From NCBI RefSeq assembly GCF_000721175.1, contig NZ_JOEZ01000016.1, positions 1 through 64,000 on the forward strand: 64,000 nt of DNA. The letters are read 5' to 3'. Source of the DNA: Streptomyces anulatus. Lineage in GTDB: Bacteria; Actinomycetota; Actinomycetes; Streptomycetales; Streptomycetaceae. A model generated the notes under the pieces. That model searched no databases and was not told the origin of the DNA. It worked only from the letters and a program-made list of their open reading frames with translations. Shown here in pieces: positions 33,755 through 44,583 of the stretch. The translations under genes were made by a program, and so were the position numbers. Each line of letters begins with the position of its first letter. The first letter of the stretch is position 1.

Positions 33755-33826
33755 GTGACTTCACCCGCCCGGTACGAAGACGCTGAGACGGCCGGAGCCG
33801 TCAGAGACGAGCAGGTGGATACGTGA
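33755..33826 (+). CDS. 23-codon upstream ORF overlapping the clpP1 start
   Basis: A GTG at 33755 (or an ATG at 33734, 30 codons) behind a purine-rich GGAAGGG tract opens a short frame of mostly Ala, Glu, Asp and Thr. It ends with a TGA at 33824-33826 that overlaps the clpP1 GTG (GTGA). A ribosome finishing it would be placed exactly on the clpP1 start, so it may couple or tune clpP1 translation. It may alternatively be the extended N-terminal region of a mis-assigned start; the frame differs from clpP1, which argues against that. Confidence 0.45.
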   Translation: MTSPARYEDAETAGAVRDEQVDT

Positions 33827-34440
33827 CGAATCTGATGCCCTACGCCGCCGGAGAGCCGTCCCTCGGTGGAGGCCTCGGTGACCAGGTCTACAGCCGACTG
33901 CTCGGCGAGCGCATCATCTTCCTCGGTCAGCAGGTCGACGATGACATCGCCAACAAGATCACCGCACAGCTTCTCCTCCTTGCCGCTGATCCGGACAAGG
34001 ACATCTACCTCTACATCAACAGCCCCGGTGGTTCGGTGACGGCCGGCATGGCGGTCTACGACACCATGCAGTACATCCCCAACGACGTCGTCACCATCGG
34101 CATGGGCATGGCCGCCTCCATGGGCCAGTTCCTGCTCACCGGCGGCGCCGCGGGCAAGCGCTTCGCGCTCCCTAACACCGACATCCTCATGCACCAGGGT
34201 TCGGCCGGCATCGGTGGCACGGCCTCGGACATCAAGATCCAGGCCGAGTACCTGCTCCGCACCAAGACGCGGATGGCGGAGATCACCGCCCGCCACTCCG
34301 GCCAGACCGTCGAGACGATCATCCGCGACGGCGACCGTGACCGCTGGTACACGGCGGAGGAGGCCAAGAATTACGGCCTCATCGACGAGATCATCACGTT
34401 CGCGTCGGGCATCCCGGGCGGCGGCGGCACCGGTGCCTGA
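33823..34440 (+). CDS. clpP1: ATP-dependent Clp protease proteolytic subunit ClpP1
   Basis: One of two subunits forming the mixed ClpP tetradecamer that degrades substrates unfolded by ClpX or ClpC. The 205-residue protein has the catalytic triad Ser99 (GMAASM), His124 (LMHQ) and an Asp near 173 (DRDRW), with the family signature around the serine. GTG start at 33823; ATG 33835 is an alternative that removes four residues. In Streptomyces, ClpP1 is required for normal development and is controlled by ClgR; a matching box and a coupled mini-ORF lie upstream. clpP2 follows after 97 nt, in the same operon. Confidence 0.97.
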   Translation: MTNLMPYAAGEPSLGGGLGDQVYSRLLGERIIFLGQQVDDDIANKITAQLLLLAADPDKDIYLYINSPGGSVTAGMAVYDTMQYIPNDVVTIGMGMAASMGQFLLTGGAAGKRFALPNTDILMHQGSAGIGGTASDIKIQAEYLLRTKTRMAEITARHSGQTVETIIRDGDRDRWYTAEEAKNYGLIDEIITFASGIPGGGGTGA

Positions 34441-34537
34441 TCCGGTTCCCACCGGATCGGCGACACCGCCTCCCGCCCGCCTCTCGTACGCCGAGACCTC
34501 CAGCCCACCGAACGCCACCAGGATGGTGAAGACCCAC

Positions 34538-35206
34538 ATGAACAACTACACCGGCGCCTCCGCGAGCGGCCTCTACACCGGCCCGCAGGTGGACAACCGC
34601 TACGTCGTCCCGCGCTTCGTGGAGCGCACCTCGCAGGGCGTGCGCGAGTACGACCCGTACGCGAAGCTCTTCGAGGAGCGCGTGATCTTCCTGGGCGTCC
34701 AGATCGACGACGCCTCGGCCAACGACGTCATGGCGCAGCTCCTGTGCCTTGAGTCGATGGACCCCGACCGCGACATCTCGATCTACATCAACAGCCCCGG
34801 CGGCTCGTTCACCGCGCTCACCGCGATCTACGACACGATGCAGTTCGTGAAGCCGGACATCCAGACGGTCTGCATGGGCCAGGCGGCCTCCGCCGCCGCC
34901 GTCCTGCTCGCCGCGGGCACCCCGGGCAAGCGCATGGCGCTCCCGCACGCCCGGGTGCTCATCCACCAGCCGTCCTCCCAGACGGGCCGCGAGCAGCTCT
35001 CCGACCTGGAGATCGCGGCCAACGAGATCCTCCGTATGCGTACGCAGCTGGAGGAGATGCTGGCCCGGCACTCGACGACCCCGCTGGAGAAGATCAGCGA
35101 GGACATCGAGCGCGACAAGATCCTCACGGCCGAGGACGCCCTGGCGTACGGTCTGGTCGACCAGATCGTTAGCACCCGCAAGACCACCGCGGGCGCATCG
35201 CTCTGA
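34538..35206 (+). CDS. clpP2: ATP-dependent Clp protease proteolytic subunit ClpP2
   Basis: Second subunit of the mixed ClpP peptidase. A 222-residue product with Ser118 (GQAASAAAV) and His143 ([10 protein letters not shown]), and an N-terminal extension of about 30 residues compared with ClpP1 ([21 protein letters not shown]), typical for actinobacterial ClpP2. The ATG at 34538 is preceded by GGTGAAG; an ATG at 34523 and a GTG at 34526 are alternative starts. The ClpP1-ClpP2 spacing without a terminator indicates one transcript. A long hairpin at 35218 follows. Confidence 0.96.
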   Translation: MNNYTGASASGLYTGPQVDNRYVVPRFVERTSQGVREYDPYAKLFEERVIFLGVQIDDASANDVMAQLLCLESMDPDRDISIYINSPGGSFTALTAIYDTMQFVKPDIQTVCMGQAASAAAVLLAAGTPGKRMALPHARVLIHQPSSQTGREQLSDLEIAANEILRMRTQLEEMLARHSTTPLEKISEDIERDKILTAEDALAYGLVDQIVSTRKTTAGASL

Positions 35207-35217
35207 CGTCGGTCTTT

Positions 35218-35271
35218 CCCCTTGGCACATTCCGTTTGCACGACCACGGCCGTGTGAACCGTGCCAAGGGG
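35218..35271 (+). terminator. Long stem-loop between clpP2 and clpX
   Basis: CCCCTTGGCAC and GTGCCAAGGGG pair perfectly across a 32-nt loop that itself contains the inner pair GTTTGCACG / CGTGTGAAC. It starts 12 nt after clpP2 and ends about 90 nt before clpX, so it may terminate or attenuate read-through. Confidence 0.65.
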
Positions 35272-35362
35272 GGCCCGAACGGGGGCCCAGGCAAGGTACC
35301 GTCGGATAGAGGCACCAGGAGTCGCTGAACCAGGCGTCTCCCAGGCGAAGGGGAAGCACCTC

Positions 35363-36661
<1,299 letters not shown>

Positions 36662-36683
36662 CCGCTGACGACTTGCTCACGCC

Positions 36684-36722
36684 GTAGGGGCGCCCGCCGT
36701 ATGAACCGGTGGGCGCCCCTAC
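36684..36722. terminator. Bidirectional terminator between clpX and the Gln/Pro-rich membrane protein gene
   Basis: GTAGGGGCGCCC / GGGCGCCCCTAC, 12-bp arms with a 15-nt loop, between convergent stops. Confidence 0.82.
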
Positions 36723-36734
36723 AGCGTTGGGCGA

Positions 36735-37751
36735 TCAGATCTTGGTGCGGGAGGTGTTGTAGAGCTTGGCGGCGAGGTCGGCCATGTCCTCCTGCGGCAC
36801 GGACTTCTCGGTCAGCGCCGAGGCGACGTCGAGACCGGCGACGATGCCGACCGTGCTGTAGTCGGCCCAGATGCAGACCGGCATGGTGAACGTCTTCGGC
36901 CCCTTCGCGGAGGTGGTGTCGGGCTGGCCGGTGTCCACCTTGAGGTCCTGGCACTTCATCAGCGCACCGTCGAAGCCGTCCGGCTTGAACTCCTTGGGGC
37001 TGCCCACCCAGGAGGGCTTGTTGCCGGTGCCGGTGCCGGTCCCGGTGTCCTTCGTCATGTTCTTCTCGGCCTTGGCGAACGCGCCGTCGAGCGTCTTCGC
37101 CGGATCCGAGATCTCGCCCCAGACGCCCTCGAAGATGAGCACCTTCTGCGCCAGGGGATTGTCCTTGCTGCCGCTCTGGTACTGGGCCCCCGCCTTGTTG
37201 GCGTCCTTGACGCCCATGGCCTCGGCCTCGGCCTTGTCATCGCCGGTCACCGGGCCGGCCGGCGAGGGCTTGGACGTGTCCTTCTTGTAGTCCTCCACCG
37301 ACGCCGGAGGCGTCAGCTTGTACCCCTTCGTGGAGTCCGCCACGTCACTGTTGCCGCCGGAGGTCAGGAAGTACACCCCGCCCGCGATGACCGCCAGCGC
37401 CACCACGGCGACACCGATGATCAGACCGGTCTTCTTCTTCGGCTGCTGTGGCTGGCCGCCGTACGGAGGCTGGCCGCCGTACGGCGGAGTGGGCGGCTGC
37501 TGGCCGTACGGGCCCGGCTGCTGGGCCTGCGGGTAGCCGTAGCCCTGCGGCGGCTGCTGGGGCTGGCCGTACGGGTTCGGCTGCTGCGGGGGGACGCCCT
37601 GAGGGGCCTGCTGCGGGTAACCGTAGCCGGGCTGGCCCTGCGGGGGGCCCTGGGGCGGCGGGGCTCCGTACGGGCCCGGCTGCTGTCCGTACGGTCCGGG
37701 CTGGCCCTGCGGCGGCTGCCCGCCGTACGGGCCCGGCTGGTTGTAGCTCAT
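36735..37751 (-). CDS. Single-pass membrane protein with a Gly/Pro/Gln/Tyr-rich cytoplasmic region
   Basis: A 338-residue protein. Residues 1-105 are low-complexity repeats of GPYGQQP and GQPPYG type; a transmembrane helix follows at about 109-128 ([22 protein letters not shown]) after a KKK stop-transfer anchor; the rest is an extracellular domain of about 205 residues with two cysteines (KCQDLKV and PVCIWADYS). This architecture is frequent in actinomycete surface proteins of unknown role. GGAGGGG lies 8 nt before the ATG at 37751. Divergent from valS, with which it shares the 138-bp upstream region. Confidence 0.85.
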   Translation of the reverse strand: MSYNQPGPYGGQPPQGQPGPYGQQPGPYGAPPPQGPPQGQPGYGYPQQAPQGVPPQQPNPYGQPQQPPQGYGYPQAQQPGPYGQQPPTPPYGGQPPYGGQPQQPKKKTGLIIGVAVVALAVIAGGVYFLTSGGNSDVADSTKGYKLTPPASVEDYKKDTSKPSPAGPVTGDDKAEAEAMGVKDANKAGAQYQSGSKDNPLAQKVLIFEGVWGEISDPAKTLDGAFAKAEKNMTKDTGTGTGTGNKPSWVGSPKEFKPDGFDGALMKCQDLKVDTGQPDTTSAKGPKTFTMPVCIWADYSTVGIVAGLDVASALTEKSVPQEDMADLAAKLYNTSRTKI

Positions 37752-37876
37752 TGCGGTGTCCCCTCCAGAATTCCTCATGCGTTGCGAACATCCTGACGGA
37801 AGCCGCCCTGACATGGGGGATCGGGTCGGACACCGTTACTGAACCAATCCGTTTCAGTGCAGACCTGTGACGGCCC

Positions 37877-37889
37877 TAAACTGTCTCCC
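37877..37889 (+). promoter_or_regulatory. Leaderless -10 element (TAAACT) for valS
   Basis: TAAACT at 37877-37882 ends 7 nt before the GTG at 37890; no ribosome-binding site and no T-box leader are present. Confidence 0.6.
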
Positions 37890-40511
37890 GTGACCGAGAA
37901 CTCATCGCAGCAGCCAGCCAGCAACCCCGAACTGCCGACCCAGTACGCGCCGGCCGATGTAGAGGGGAAGCTGTACGAGCGCTGGGTAGAGCGTGGTTAC
38001 TTCGAAGCCGACGAGCACAGCGACAAGCCGCCCTACAGCATCGTCATCCCGCCGCCGAACGTCACCGGGTCGCTCCACCTGGGCCACGCCTTCGAGCACA
38101 CGCTGATCGACGCCCTCGTCCGCCGGAAGCGGATGCAGGGCTACGAGGCGCTGTACCAGCCGGGCATGGACCACGCCGGCATCGCCACCCAGAACGTCGT
38201 CGAGCGCGAGCTCGGCAAGGAGGGCAAGTCCCGCCACGACCTGGGCCGCGAGGCCTTCGTCGAGCGCGTCTGGCAGTGGAAGAACGAGTCCGGCGGCCAG
38301 ATCTCCGGCCAGATGCGCCGCCTCGGCGAGGGCGTCGCCTGGTCCCGTGAGCGCTTCACCATGGACGAGGGCCTGTCCAAGGCCGTCCAGACTGTCTTCA
38401 AGCAGATGTACGACGACGGGCTGATCTATCGCGCCGAGCGCATCATCAACTGGTGCCCCCGCTGTCTCACCGCGATCTCCGACATCGAGGTCGAGTACCA
38501 GGAGGACGACGGCGAGCTCGTCTCCATGACGTACGGGGACGGGGACGAGACCATCGTCGTCGCCACCACCCGCGCCGAGACGATGCTCGGTGACACCGCC
38601 GTCGCCGTCCACCCCGACGACGAGCGCTACAAGCACCTGGTCGGCAAGCAGATCAGCCTGCCGCTGACCGACCGCACCATCCCCGTCGTCGCCGACCACC
38701 ACGTCGACCCCGAGTTCGGCACCGGCGCGGTCAAGGTGACGCCCGCCCACGACCCGAACGACTTCGAGATCGGCAAGCGCCACGACCTGCCGTTCCTCAC
38801 GGTCCTGGACGAGCGCGCCGTCATCACCGTCCCCGGCCCCTTCCAGGGCCTGGACCGGCTGGAGGCCCGCTCCGCCATCGTCGCCGCCCTGCGCGCCGAG
38901 GGCCGGATCGTCGCCGAGAAGCGGCCCTACGTCCACTCCGTCGGGCACTGCTCCCGCTGCAAGACCACCATCGAGCCGCGTCTCTCGCTCCAGTGGTGGG
39001 TCAAGGTCGCCCCGCTCGCCAAGGCCGCGGGCGACGCGGTCCGCGACGGCAGCGTCAAGATCCACCCGCAGGAGATGGAGAAGCGGTACTTCGACTGGGT
39101 CGACAACCTCCACGACTGGACGATCTCGCGCCAGCTCTGGTGGGGCCACCGCATCCCCGTCTGGTACGGCCCGAACGGCGAGGTCGTCTGCGTCGGACCC
39201 GACGACGAGGCGCCCACCGGCGAGGGCTGGACCCAGGACAGCGATGTTCTGGACACCTGGTTCTCCTCCGGCCTGTGGCCGTTCTCCACCCTCGGCTGGC
39301 CCGAACGGACCGACAGCCTCGCGAAGTTCTACCCGAACTCCGTCCTGGTCACCGGCTACGACATCCTCTTCTTCTGGGTCGCCCGGATGATGATGTTCGG
39401 CCTGTACGTCAACGACGGCGTCCCGCCGTTCTCCACCATCGTCCTGCACGGCATGGTCCGCGACGAGCACGGCAAGAAGATGTCGAAGTCCTTCGGCAAC
39501 GTCGTCAACCCGCTGGACTGGATGGACAAGTACGGCTCCGACGCCCTGCGCTTCACCCTCGCGCGCGGCGCCAACCCGGGCACCGACGTCCCGATCGGCG
39601 AGGAGTGGGTCCAGGGCTCGGCGAAGTTCTCCAACAAGATCTGGAACGCCACCCGCTTCGCCCTGATGAACGGCGCCACCATCGAGGGCGACCTGCCCCC
39701 GGTCGAGGAGATGTCGGTCACCGACCGCTGGATCCTGTCCCGCCTCAACAAGACCGTCGCGGACGTCGACGCGTTCTACGACGACTTTCAGTTCGCCAAG
39801 ATCAGTGAGACCCTGCGCCACTTCGCGTGGGACGAGGTCTTCGACTGGTACGTCGAGCTGTCCAAGACCACGTTCTTCGCGGGCGGCCGCCCGGCCGAGG
39901 TCTCCGGCCGGGTCCTCGGCGAGGTCCTGGACGTGATGCTGCGGCTGCTCCACCCGATCGTCCCGTTCGTCACGGAGGCGCTGTGGACCGCGCTCACCGG
40001 GCGTGAGTCGATCGTCATCGCCGAGTGGCCGGGCGACTCCGGCTTCCGCGACGACGCGGCCGAGAAGGAGATCGAGCTGGTCCAGCAGGTCGTCACCGAG
40101 GTCCGCCGCTTCCGCAACGACCAGGGCCTCCAGCCCGGCCAGAAGGTCCCGGCCCAGCTGACCCTGACCGGCACGGAGCTCGCCCCGCACGAGGCGGCCA
40201 TCCGCCAGCTGCTCCGGCTCCAGCCCGCCGGGGACGACTTCCAGGCCACCGCGTCCCTCCCGGTCGCCGGGGCCACCGTCGCCCTGGACCTGTCCGGCAC
40301 GATCGACGTGGCGGCCGAGCGCAAGCGCCTCACGAAGGACCTGGAGGCCGCGCAGAAGGAGAAGGCCCAGGCCACCGGGAAGCTCGGCAACGAAGCCTTC
40401 CTGGCCAAGGCCCCGGACAACGTGGTCGACAAGATCCGCGGCCGGCTCTCCAAGGCCGAGGCCGACATCGAGCGGATCTCCGCCCAGCTGGCGGGCCTGC
40501 CGCAGAGCTGA
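37890..40511 (+). CDS. valS: Valyl-tRNA synthetase
   Basis: Class I aminoacyl-tRNA synthetase charging tRNA-Val with editing of misactivated Thr. The 873-residue product has HLGH at 63-66 (HIGH motif), an editing CP1 insertion, KMSKS at 530-534, an anticodon-binding domain, and the C-terminal coiled coil typical of ValRS (about 800-873, [21 protein letters not shown]). Length matches the Streptomyces family. The GTG at 37890 is set by the leaderless -10; the frame opens a few codons earlier without support. Followed by its own terminator at 40522. Confidence 0.98.
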   Translation: MTENSSQQPASNPELPTQYAPADVEGKLYERWVERGYFEADEHSDKPPYSIVIPPPNVTGSLHLGHAFEHTLIDALVRRKRMQGYEALYQPGMDHAGIATQNVVERELGKEGKSRHDLGREAFVERVWQWKNESGGQISGQMRRLGEGVAWSRERFTMDEGLSKAVQTVFKQMYDDGLIYRAERIINWCPRCLTAISDIEVEYQEDDGELVSMTYGDGDETIVVATTRAETMLGDTAVAVHPDDERYKHLVGKQISLPLTDRTIPVVADHHVDPEFGTGAVKVTPAHDPNDFEIGKRHDLPFLTVLDERAVITVPGPFQGLDRLEARSAIVAALRAEGRIVAEKRPYVHSVGHCSRCKTTIEPRLSLQWWVKVAPLAKAAGDAVRDGSVKIHPQEMEKRYFDWVDNLHDWTISRQLWWGHRIPVWYGPNGEVVCVGPDDEAPTGEGWTQDSDVLDTWFSSGLWPFSTLGWPERTDSLAKFYPNSVLVTGYDILFFWVARMMMFGLYVNDGVPPFSTIVLHGMVRDEHGKKMSKSFGNVVNPLDWMDKYGSDALRFTLARGANPGTDVPIGEEWVQGSAKFSNKIWNATRFALMNGATIEGDLPPVEEMSVTDRWILSRLNKTVADVDAFYDDFQFAKISETLRHFAWDEVFDWYVELSKTTFFAGGRPAEVSGRVLGEVLDVMLRLLHPIVPFVTEALWTALTGRESIVIAEWPGDSGFRDDAAEKEIELVQQVVTEVRRFRNDQGLQPGQKVPAQLTLTGTELAPHEAAIRQLLRLQPAGDDFQATASLPVAGATVALDLSGTIDVAAERKRLTKDLEAAQKEKAQATGKLGNEAFLAKAPDNVVDKIRGRLSKAEADIERISAQLAGLPQS

Positions 40512-40521
40512 TGGGGTGAGA

Positions 40522-40566
40522 GCGAAGCCCCCGCACCCCGACCGACCGGGGACGCGGGGGCTTCGC
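40522..40566 (+). terminator. valS terminator
   Basis: GCGAAGCCCCCGC / GCGGGGGCTTCGC, perfect 13-bp arms with a 19-nt loop, 11 nt after the valS stop. Confidence 0.85.
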
Positions 40567-40634
40567 CGTACGGCCTCCGTGTCCCGCCCGTCCGCACTGT
40601 GCCGGGCGCTGCGCGCGATGTCGGCGCCCATCCG

Positions 40635-40646
40635 TAGACTGGGCGC
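40635..40646 (+). promoter_or_regulatory. Leaderless -10 element (TAGACT) for folC
   Basis: TAGACT at 40635-40640 ends 6 nt before the GTG at 40647; no ribosome-binding site is seen. Confidence 0.58.
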
Positions 40647-42170
40647 GTGAGTGAGCCCCGCCCTTCAGACCGGCACGACGCGCCCGATCCCGACGACACC
40701 TTCGAGGAGATCGTCGACGAGGCGACCCAGCGCGACCCCGACCTGGCGGTGATCGAGGCCGGGAGCCGCACACTGCGCACCTACTCGGGCCACCCGCAGG
40801 GTGAAGTGGTCCCGGCCCGCCCGGCCGACCCCGAGACCGACGAGGCGCTGCGCGCGGTGGAGCAGGAGCTCGCCGGACGCTGGGGCGAGACCAAGCTGGA
40901 GCCGTCCGTCGCGCGCATCGCCGCGCTGATGGACCTCCTCGGCGAGCCGCAGCGCGCCTACCCCTCCATCCACATCACCGGCACCAACGGCAAGACCAGC
41001 ACGGCCCGCATGATCGAGGCCCTGCTCAACGCCTTCGAGCTGCGCACCGGCCGCTACACCTCCCCGCACGTCCAGTCGATCACCGAGCGGATCAGCCTCG
41101 ACGGCTCCCCGATCGAGCCCGAGCGCTTCATCGAGACGTACGAGGACATCAAGCCGTACGTCGAGATGGTCGACGGCCAGCAGCCCTACCGGCTCTCCTT
41201 CTTCGAGGTCCTCACCGGCATGGCGTACGCGGCCTTCGCCGACGCGCCCGTCGACGTGGCGGTCGTCGAGGTCGGCATGGGCGGCACCTGGGACGCCACC
41301 AACGTCATCGACTCCACGGTCGCCGTCGTCACCCCCATCTCGCTGGACCACACCGACCGGCTCGGCACCACGCCCGCCGAGATCGCCGGGGAGAAGGCCG
41401 GGGTCATCAAGCAGGGCGCCACGGTCATCCTGGCGCAGCAGCCGGTGGACGCCGCGCAGGTGATGCTGAAGAAGGCCGTCGAGGTGGACGCCACCGTGGC
41501 CCGCGAGGGCATGGAGTTCGGCGTCACCTCCCGTGAGATCGCGGTCGGCGGACAGTTGCTCACCCTGCGGGGCCTGGGCGGCGAGTACGAGGGCATCTTC
41601 CTTCCGCTGTACGGGGCCCACCAGGCGCACAACGCGGCCGTCGCGCTCTCCGCGGTCGAGGCGTTCTTCGGCATCGGCGCCGAGCAGGCCCGCTCCCTCG
41701 ATATCGACGCGATCCGCAAGGCGTTCGCCTCGGTGCTCTCGCCCGGCCGCCTGGAGGTCGTGCGCTCCAGCCCGACCGTCGTGCTGGACGCCGCGCACAA
41801 CCCGGCGGGAGCCAAGGCGGCGGCGGACGGCGTCTCCGAGGCGTTCAGCTTCTCCCGGCTGATCGGTGTGGTCGGCACGAGCGGCGACAAGGACGTCCGC
41901 GGGCTCCTGGAGGCCTTCGAGCCGATCTTCGCCGAGATCGTCGTCACGCAGAACTCCACCGCCCGCGCGATGGACGTGGACGAACTGGCCGCGATCGCCG
42001 TCGAGGTCTTCGGCGACGACCGGGTCCAGGTCGAGCCGCGTCTCGACGACGCGCTGGAGGCGGCGATCACGCTGGCCGAGGAGGACGACGAGTACGCGGG
42101 CGCCGGGGTGCTGGTGACCGGATCCGTGATCACGGTCGGCGAAGCCCGGCTGCTGCTGGGAAGGGGCTGA
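40647..42170 (+). CDS. folC: Bifunctional folylpolyglutamate synthase/dihydrofolate synthase
   Basis: Mur-ligase-family enzyme that adds glutamate to dihydropteroate and folates. The 507-residue protein has the P-loop GTNGKTS starting at residue 112, the SPHVQSITERI folate loop, and LDAAHNPAGAKAAADG in the C-terminal domain. A Pro/Asp-rich N-terminal extension of about 75 residues precedes the catalytic domain, longer than in E. coli FolC but usual in Streptomyces. The small DUF4233 gene follows after 7 nt and is surely cotranscribed. Confidence 0.96.
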   Translation: MSEPRPSDRHDAPDPDDTFEEIVDEATQRDPDLAVIEAGSRTLRTYSGHPQGEVVPARPADPETDEALRAVEQELAGRWGETKLEPSVARIAALMDLLGEPQRAYPSIHITGTNGKTSTARMIEALLNAFELRTGRYTSPHVQSITERISLDGSPIEPERFIETYEDIKPYVEMVDGQQPYRLSFFEVLTGMAYAAFADAPVDVAVVEVGMGGTWDATNVIDSTVAVVTPISLDHTDRLGTTPAEIAGEKAGVIKQGATVILAQQPVDAAQVMLKKAVEVDATVAREGMEFGVTSREIAVGGQLLTLRGLGGEYEGIFLPLYGAHQAHNAAVALSAVEAFFGIGAEQARSLDIDAIRKAFASVLSPGRLEVVRSSPTVVLDAAHNPAGAKAAADGVSEAFSFSRLIGVVGTSGDKDVRGLLEAFEPIFAEIVVTQNSTARAMDVDELAAIAVEVFGDDRVQVEPRLDDALEAAITLAEEDDEYAGAGVLVTGSVITVGEARLLLGRG

Positions 42171-42177
42171 GACGCCG

Positions 42178-42531
42178 ATGCGGACGCTCTGCGCCTCGAC
42201 GCTGATCGGCGAGTTCTTCGTGATCGGCTTCGCCGGTCTCGTCGCGATGAAGCTGGACGACGCCTCCATGGCCGTGGTCTGGACGGTGTGTGGCATCGGC
42301 ATGGCCCTGTCCGTGCTGCTGTGCGGAATGATCACCCGGCCCGGCGGTGTCCAGTTGGGCTGGGCGCTCCAGGTCGCACTCGTCCTCAGCGGTTTCGTGG
42401 TCCCGATGATGTTCATCCTCGGCCTGGCCTTCGGCGGTCTGTGGTGGGCCTCGATCCACTACGGCCGCAAGATCGACGAGGCCAAGGCCAACTGGGCCGC
42501 CCAGCAGGACGCCGGCGAAGCCACGGCCTGA
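42178..42531 (+). CDS. DUF4233-family membrane protein
   Basis: A 117-residue protein with about four hydrophobic helices (LIGEFFVIGFAGLVAMKL, VVWTVCGIGMALSVLLCGMI, LGWALQVALVLSGFVV, PMMFILGLAFGGLWWAS) ending in a charged cytoplasmic tail. DUF4233 proteins lie between folC and ndk throughout actinobacteria; the function is unknown. Starts 7 nt after folC, with the purine-rich GGGAAGGGG inside folC serving as ribosome site. Confidence 0.88.
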   Translation: MRTLCASTLIGEFFVIGFAGLVAMKLDDASMAVVWTVCGIGMALSVLLCGMITRPGGVQLGWALQVALVLSGFVVPMMFILGLAFGGLWWASIHYGRKIDEAKANWAAQQDAGEATA

Positions 42532-42558
42532 GGCCGGACACGCGCGGCTCGCCCGCCC

Positions 42559-42580
42559 GGGCCCCGGAAATCCGGGGCCC
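42559..42580 (+). terminator. Hairpin between the DUF4233 gene and ndk
   Basis: GGGCCCCGGA and TCCGGGGCCC with a two-base loop (effectively 4-6 nt), 27 nt after the stop. Confidence 0.75.
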
Positions 42581-42680
42581 TGAAGGTGACCCTGGGTGAA
42601 CCCGGGCGCGGACCCGTCTCCGTACCCCTGTAATCTCGCCCTCACCGCACCCGTATGCCTGGCCTTGCAAGGAGCCGTAC

Positions 42681-43094
42681 ATGACTCAGCGCACTCTCGT
42701 CCTGCTCAAGCCCGACGCGGTCCGCCGTGGCCTGATCGGCGAGATCGTCGGCCGCATCGAGCGCAAGGCCGACTGGCGGATCACCGCGCTGGAGCTGCGC
42801 ACCCTGGACCACGAGACGCTGGAGCAGCACTACGGCGAGCACAAGGGCCGCCCGTTCTACGAGCCGCTCATGGAGTTCATGGCCTCCGGCCCCGTCGTCG
42901 CCCTGGTGGCCGAAGGTGAGCGGGTCATCGAGGGCATCCGTACCCTGGCCGGCCCCACCGACCCGATCGCCGCCGCGCCCGGGTCCATCCGTGGTGACTT
43001 CGGCACGATCACCCGCGAGAACCTCATCCACGCCTCGGACTCCGAGGAGTCCGCAGAGCGAGAACTGAAGCTTTTCTTTCCGGGACTTTCCTGA
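42681..43094 (+). CDS. ndk: Nucleoside diphosphate kinase
   Basis: Transfers the gamma phosphate from ATP to nucleoside diphosphates through a phosphohistidine. The 137-residue product is full length, with His117 in the NLIHASDS active-site motif and the RTLVLLKPDAV start. AAGGAG precedes the ATG at 42681, and TAATCT at about 42632-42637 is a plausible -10, giving a leadered transcript. Ends at a strong hairpin at 43124. Confidence 0.98.
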   Translation: MTQRTLVLLKPDAVRRGLIGEIVGRIERKADWRITALELRTLDHETLEQHYGEHKGRPFYEPLMEFMASGPVVALVAEGERVIEGIRTLAGPTDPIAAAPGSIRGDFGTITRENLIHASDSEESAERELKLFFPGLS

Positions 43095-43123
43095 CCTGAT
43101 CGGCCAAACAGCGCTGTACGCCT

Positions 43124-43151
43124 GGGGCGACCGAAGTAATTCGGTCGCCCC
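43124..43151 (+). terminator. ndk terminator
   Basis: GGGGCGACCGAA / TTCGGTCGCCCC, perfect 12-bp arms with a GTAA loop, 29 nt after the stop. Confidence 0.9.
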
Positions 43152-43382
43152 TCCGCATAGGGTTTGGGATCGCGGGAACGCATCCTTCCGACGTAACGTC
43201 ACCATGGGTAGAACGGGCACCCGTTCCGCTCACATTGGCGAAGGACCCTCGCGCTGTGTCCGTGCATACGGCACTACGATGGAAGCTTCCACGCCCGCAG
43301 CGCCAACCTCGCCTACCAGAACAAGCCATCTTCGCTTCTTGGGAAGGCCCGACGCATCCTCATGGGGAACAAGGGGAACTCA

Positions 43383-44402
43383 ATGTCGTTCATCGGCCGT
43401 GACATGGCTATCGACCTCGGGACTGCCAACACGCTGGTGTACGTCAGGGGGCGCGGCATCGTCCTGAACGAGCCGTCCGTCGTGGCCATCAACACCAACA
43501 CCGGCGGAATTCTGGCGGTCGGCTCCGAGGCCAAGAAGATGATCGGGCGCACGCCGGGCAACATCGTTGCCGTGCGGCCCCTGAAGGACGGCGTGATCGC
43601 CGACTTCGAGATCACCGAGCGGATGCTCCGCTACTTCATCCTCAAGATCCACAAGCGTCGCTATCTTGCCCGCCCCCGCGTCGTCGTCTGCGTGCCCTCC
43701 GGTATCACCGGGGTCGAGCGCCGCGCCGTCATCGAGGCGTCCACGCAGGCCGGTGCGCGCCAGGTGCACATCATCGAGGAGCCCATGGCCGCGGCCATCG
43801 GCTCCGGCCTGCCGGTCCACGAGGCCACCGGCAACATGGTCGTCGACATCGGTGGCGGCACCACCGAGGTCGCCGTGATCTCGCTCGGCGGAATCGTCAC
43901 CGCCCAGTCGATCCGCACCGCCGGTGACGAGCTGGACAACGCGATCATCCAGCACATCAAGAAGGAGTACTCGCTCCTCCTCGGTGAGCGGACCGCCGAA
44001 CAGATCAAGATCACCATCGGTTCGGCGTACGACCTGGAGAAGGACGAGCACACCGAGATCCGCGGCCGCGACCTGGTCTCCGGACTGCCCAAGACGGTTG
44101 TCATCTCGGCCGCCGAGGTCCGCAAGGCCATCGAGGAACCGGTCAACGCGATCGTCGACGCCGTGAAGACGACGCTCGACAAGTGCCCGCCCGAGCTCTC
44201 CGGCGACATCATGGACCGCGGCATCGTCCTCACCGGCGGCGGCGCGCTGCTGCGCGGTCTGGACGAGCGGCTGCGCCACGAGACGGGCATGCCGATCCAC
44301 ATCGCCGAGGACCCCCTGGACTCGGTGGCGCTCGGCTCCGGCAAGTGCGTCGAGGAGTTCGAGGCGCTCCAGCAGGTGCTGGACGCCCAGCCCCGCCGCT
44401 AG
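43383..44402 (+). CDS. mreB: Rod-shape/spore-wall determinant MreB (actin homologue)
   Basis: Bacterial actin that assembles on the membrane. In Streptomyces it is not needed for hyphal tip growth but organises spore-wall synthesis together with MreC, MreD, PBP2 and Sfr. The 339-residue product has the actin-fold phosphate loops [25 protein letters not shown] (residues 10-34), [18 protein letters not shown] and [15 protein letters not shown]. The ATG at 43383 has AAGGGG 6 nt upstream; an ATG at 43362 would add seven residues without a ribosome site. The roughly 290 bp between ndk and mreB hold the ndk terminator and presumably the mre promoter. Confidence 0.97.
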   Translation: MSFIGRDMAIDLGTANTLVYVRGRGIVLNEPSVVAINTNTGGILAVGSEAKKMIGRTPGNIVAVRPLKDGVIADFEITERMLRYFILKIHKRRYLARPRVVVCVPSGITGVERRAVIEASTQAGARQVHIIEEPMAAAIGSGLPVHEATGNMVVDIGGGTTEVAVISLGGIVTAQSIRTAGDELDNAIIQHIKKEYSLLLGERTAEQIKITIGSAYDLEKDEHTEIRGRDLVSGLPKTVVISAAEVRKAIEEPVNAIVDAVKTTLDKCPPELSGDIMDRGIVLTGGGALLRGLDERLRHETGMPIHIAEDPLDSVALGSGKCVEEFEALQQVLDAQPRR

Positions 44403-44468
44403 GGCGTGTCCGGCAGAACATCACCCGATCCGGCGCGCGGACCGCGGACGCTGCGGCTCCGCCCGCCG

Positions 44469-44526
44469 GATCGTTGATATAGATCGTTGCTGTACACGTA
44501 CCGACGTACGCAGGTGCTGACGTACG
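44469..44526. promoter_or_regulatory. Repeat-rich mreB-mreC intergenic region with possible promoter
   Basis: GATCGTTG occurs twice (44469-44476 and 44482-44489) around an ATATA core, giving a TATAGAT -10-like sequence. GACGTACG then occurs at 44503 and 44519 (16-bp period). Such paired repeats may be regulator sites for a separate mreC promoter. Confidence 0.4.
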
Positions 44527-44583
44527 GACAGCCACACATACACAGGCACGAACATTCCGACGAGGAAGGCACGGCCGCCGCAC

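Noticed and set aside
37752..37889. T-box or other leader riboswitch for valS
   Set aside because: The valS start is leaderless by the -10 position, and no specifier hairpin or T-box consensus is present.
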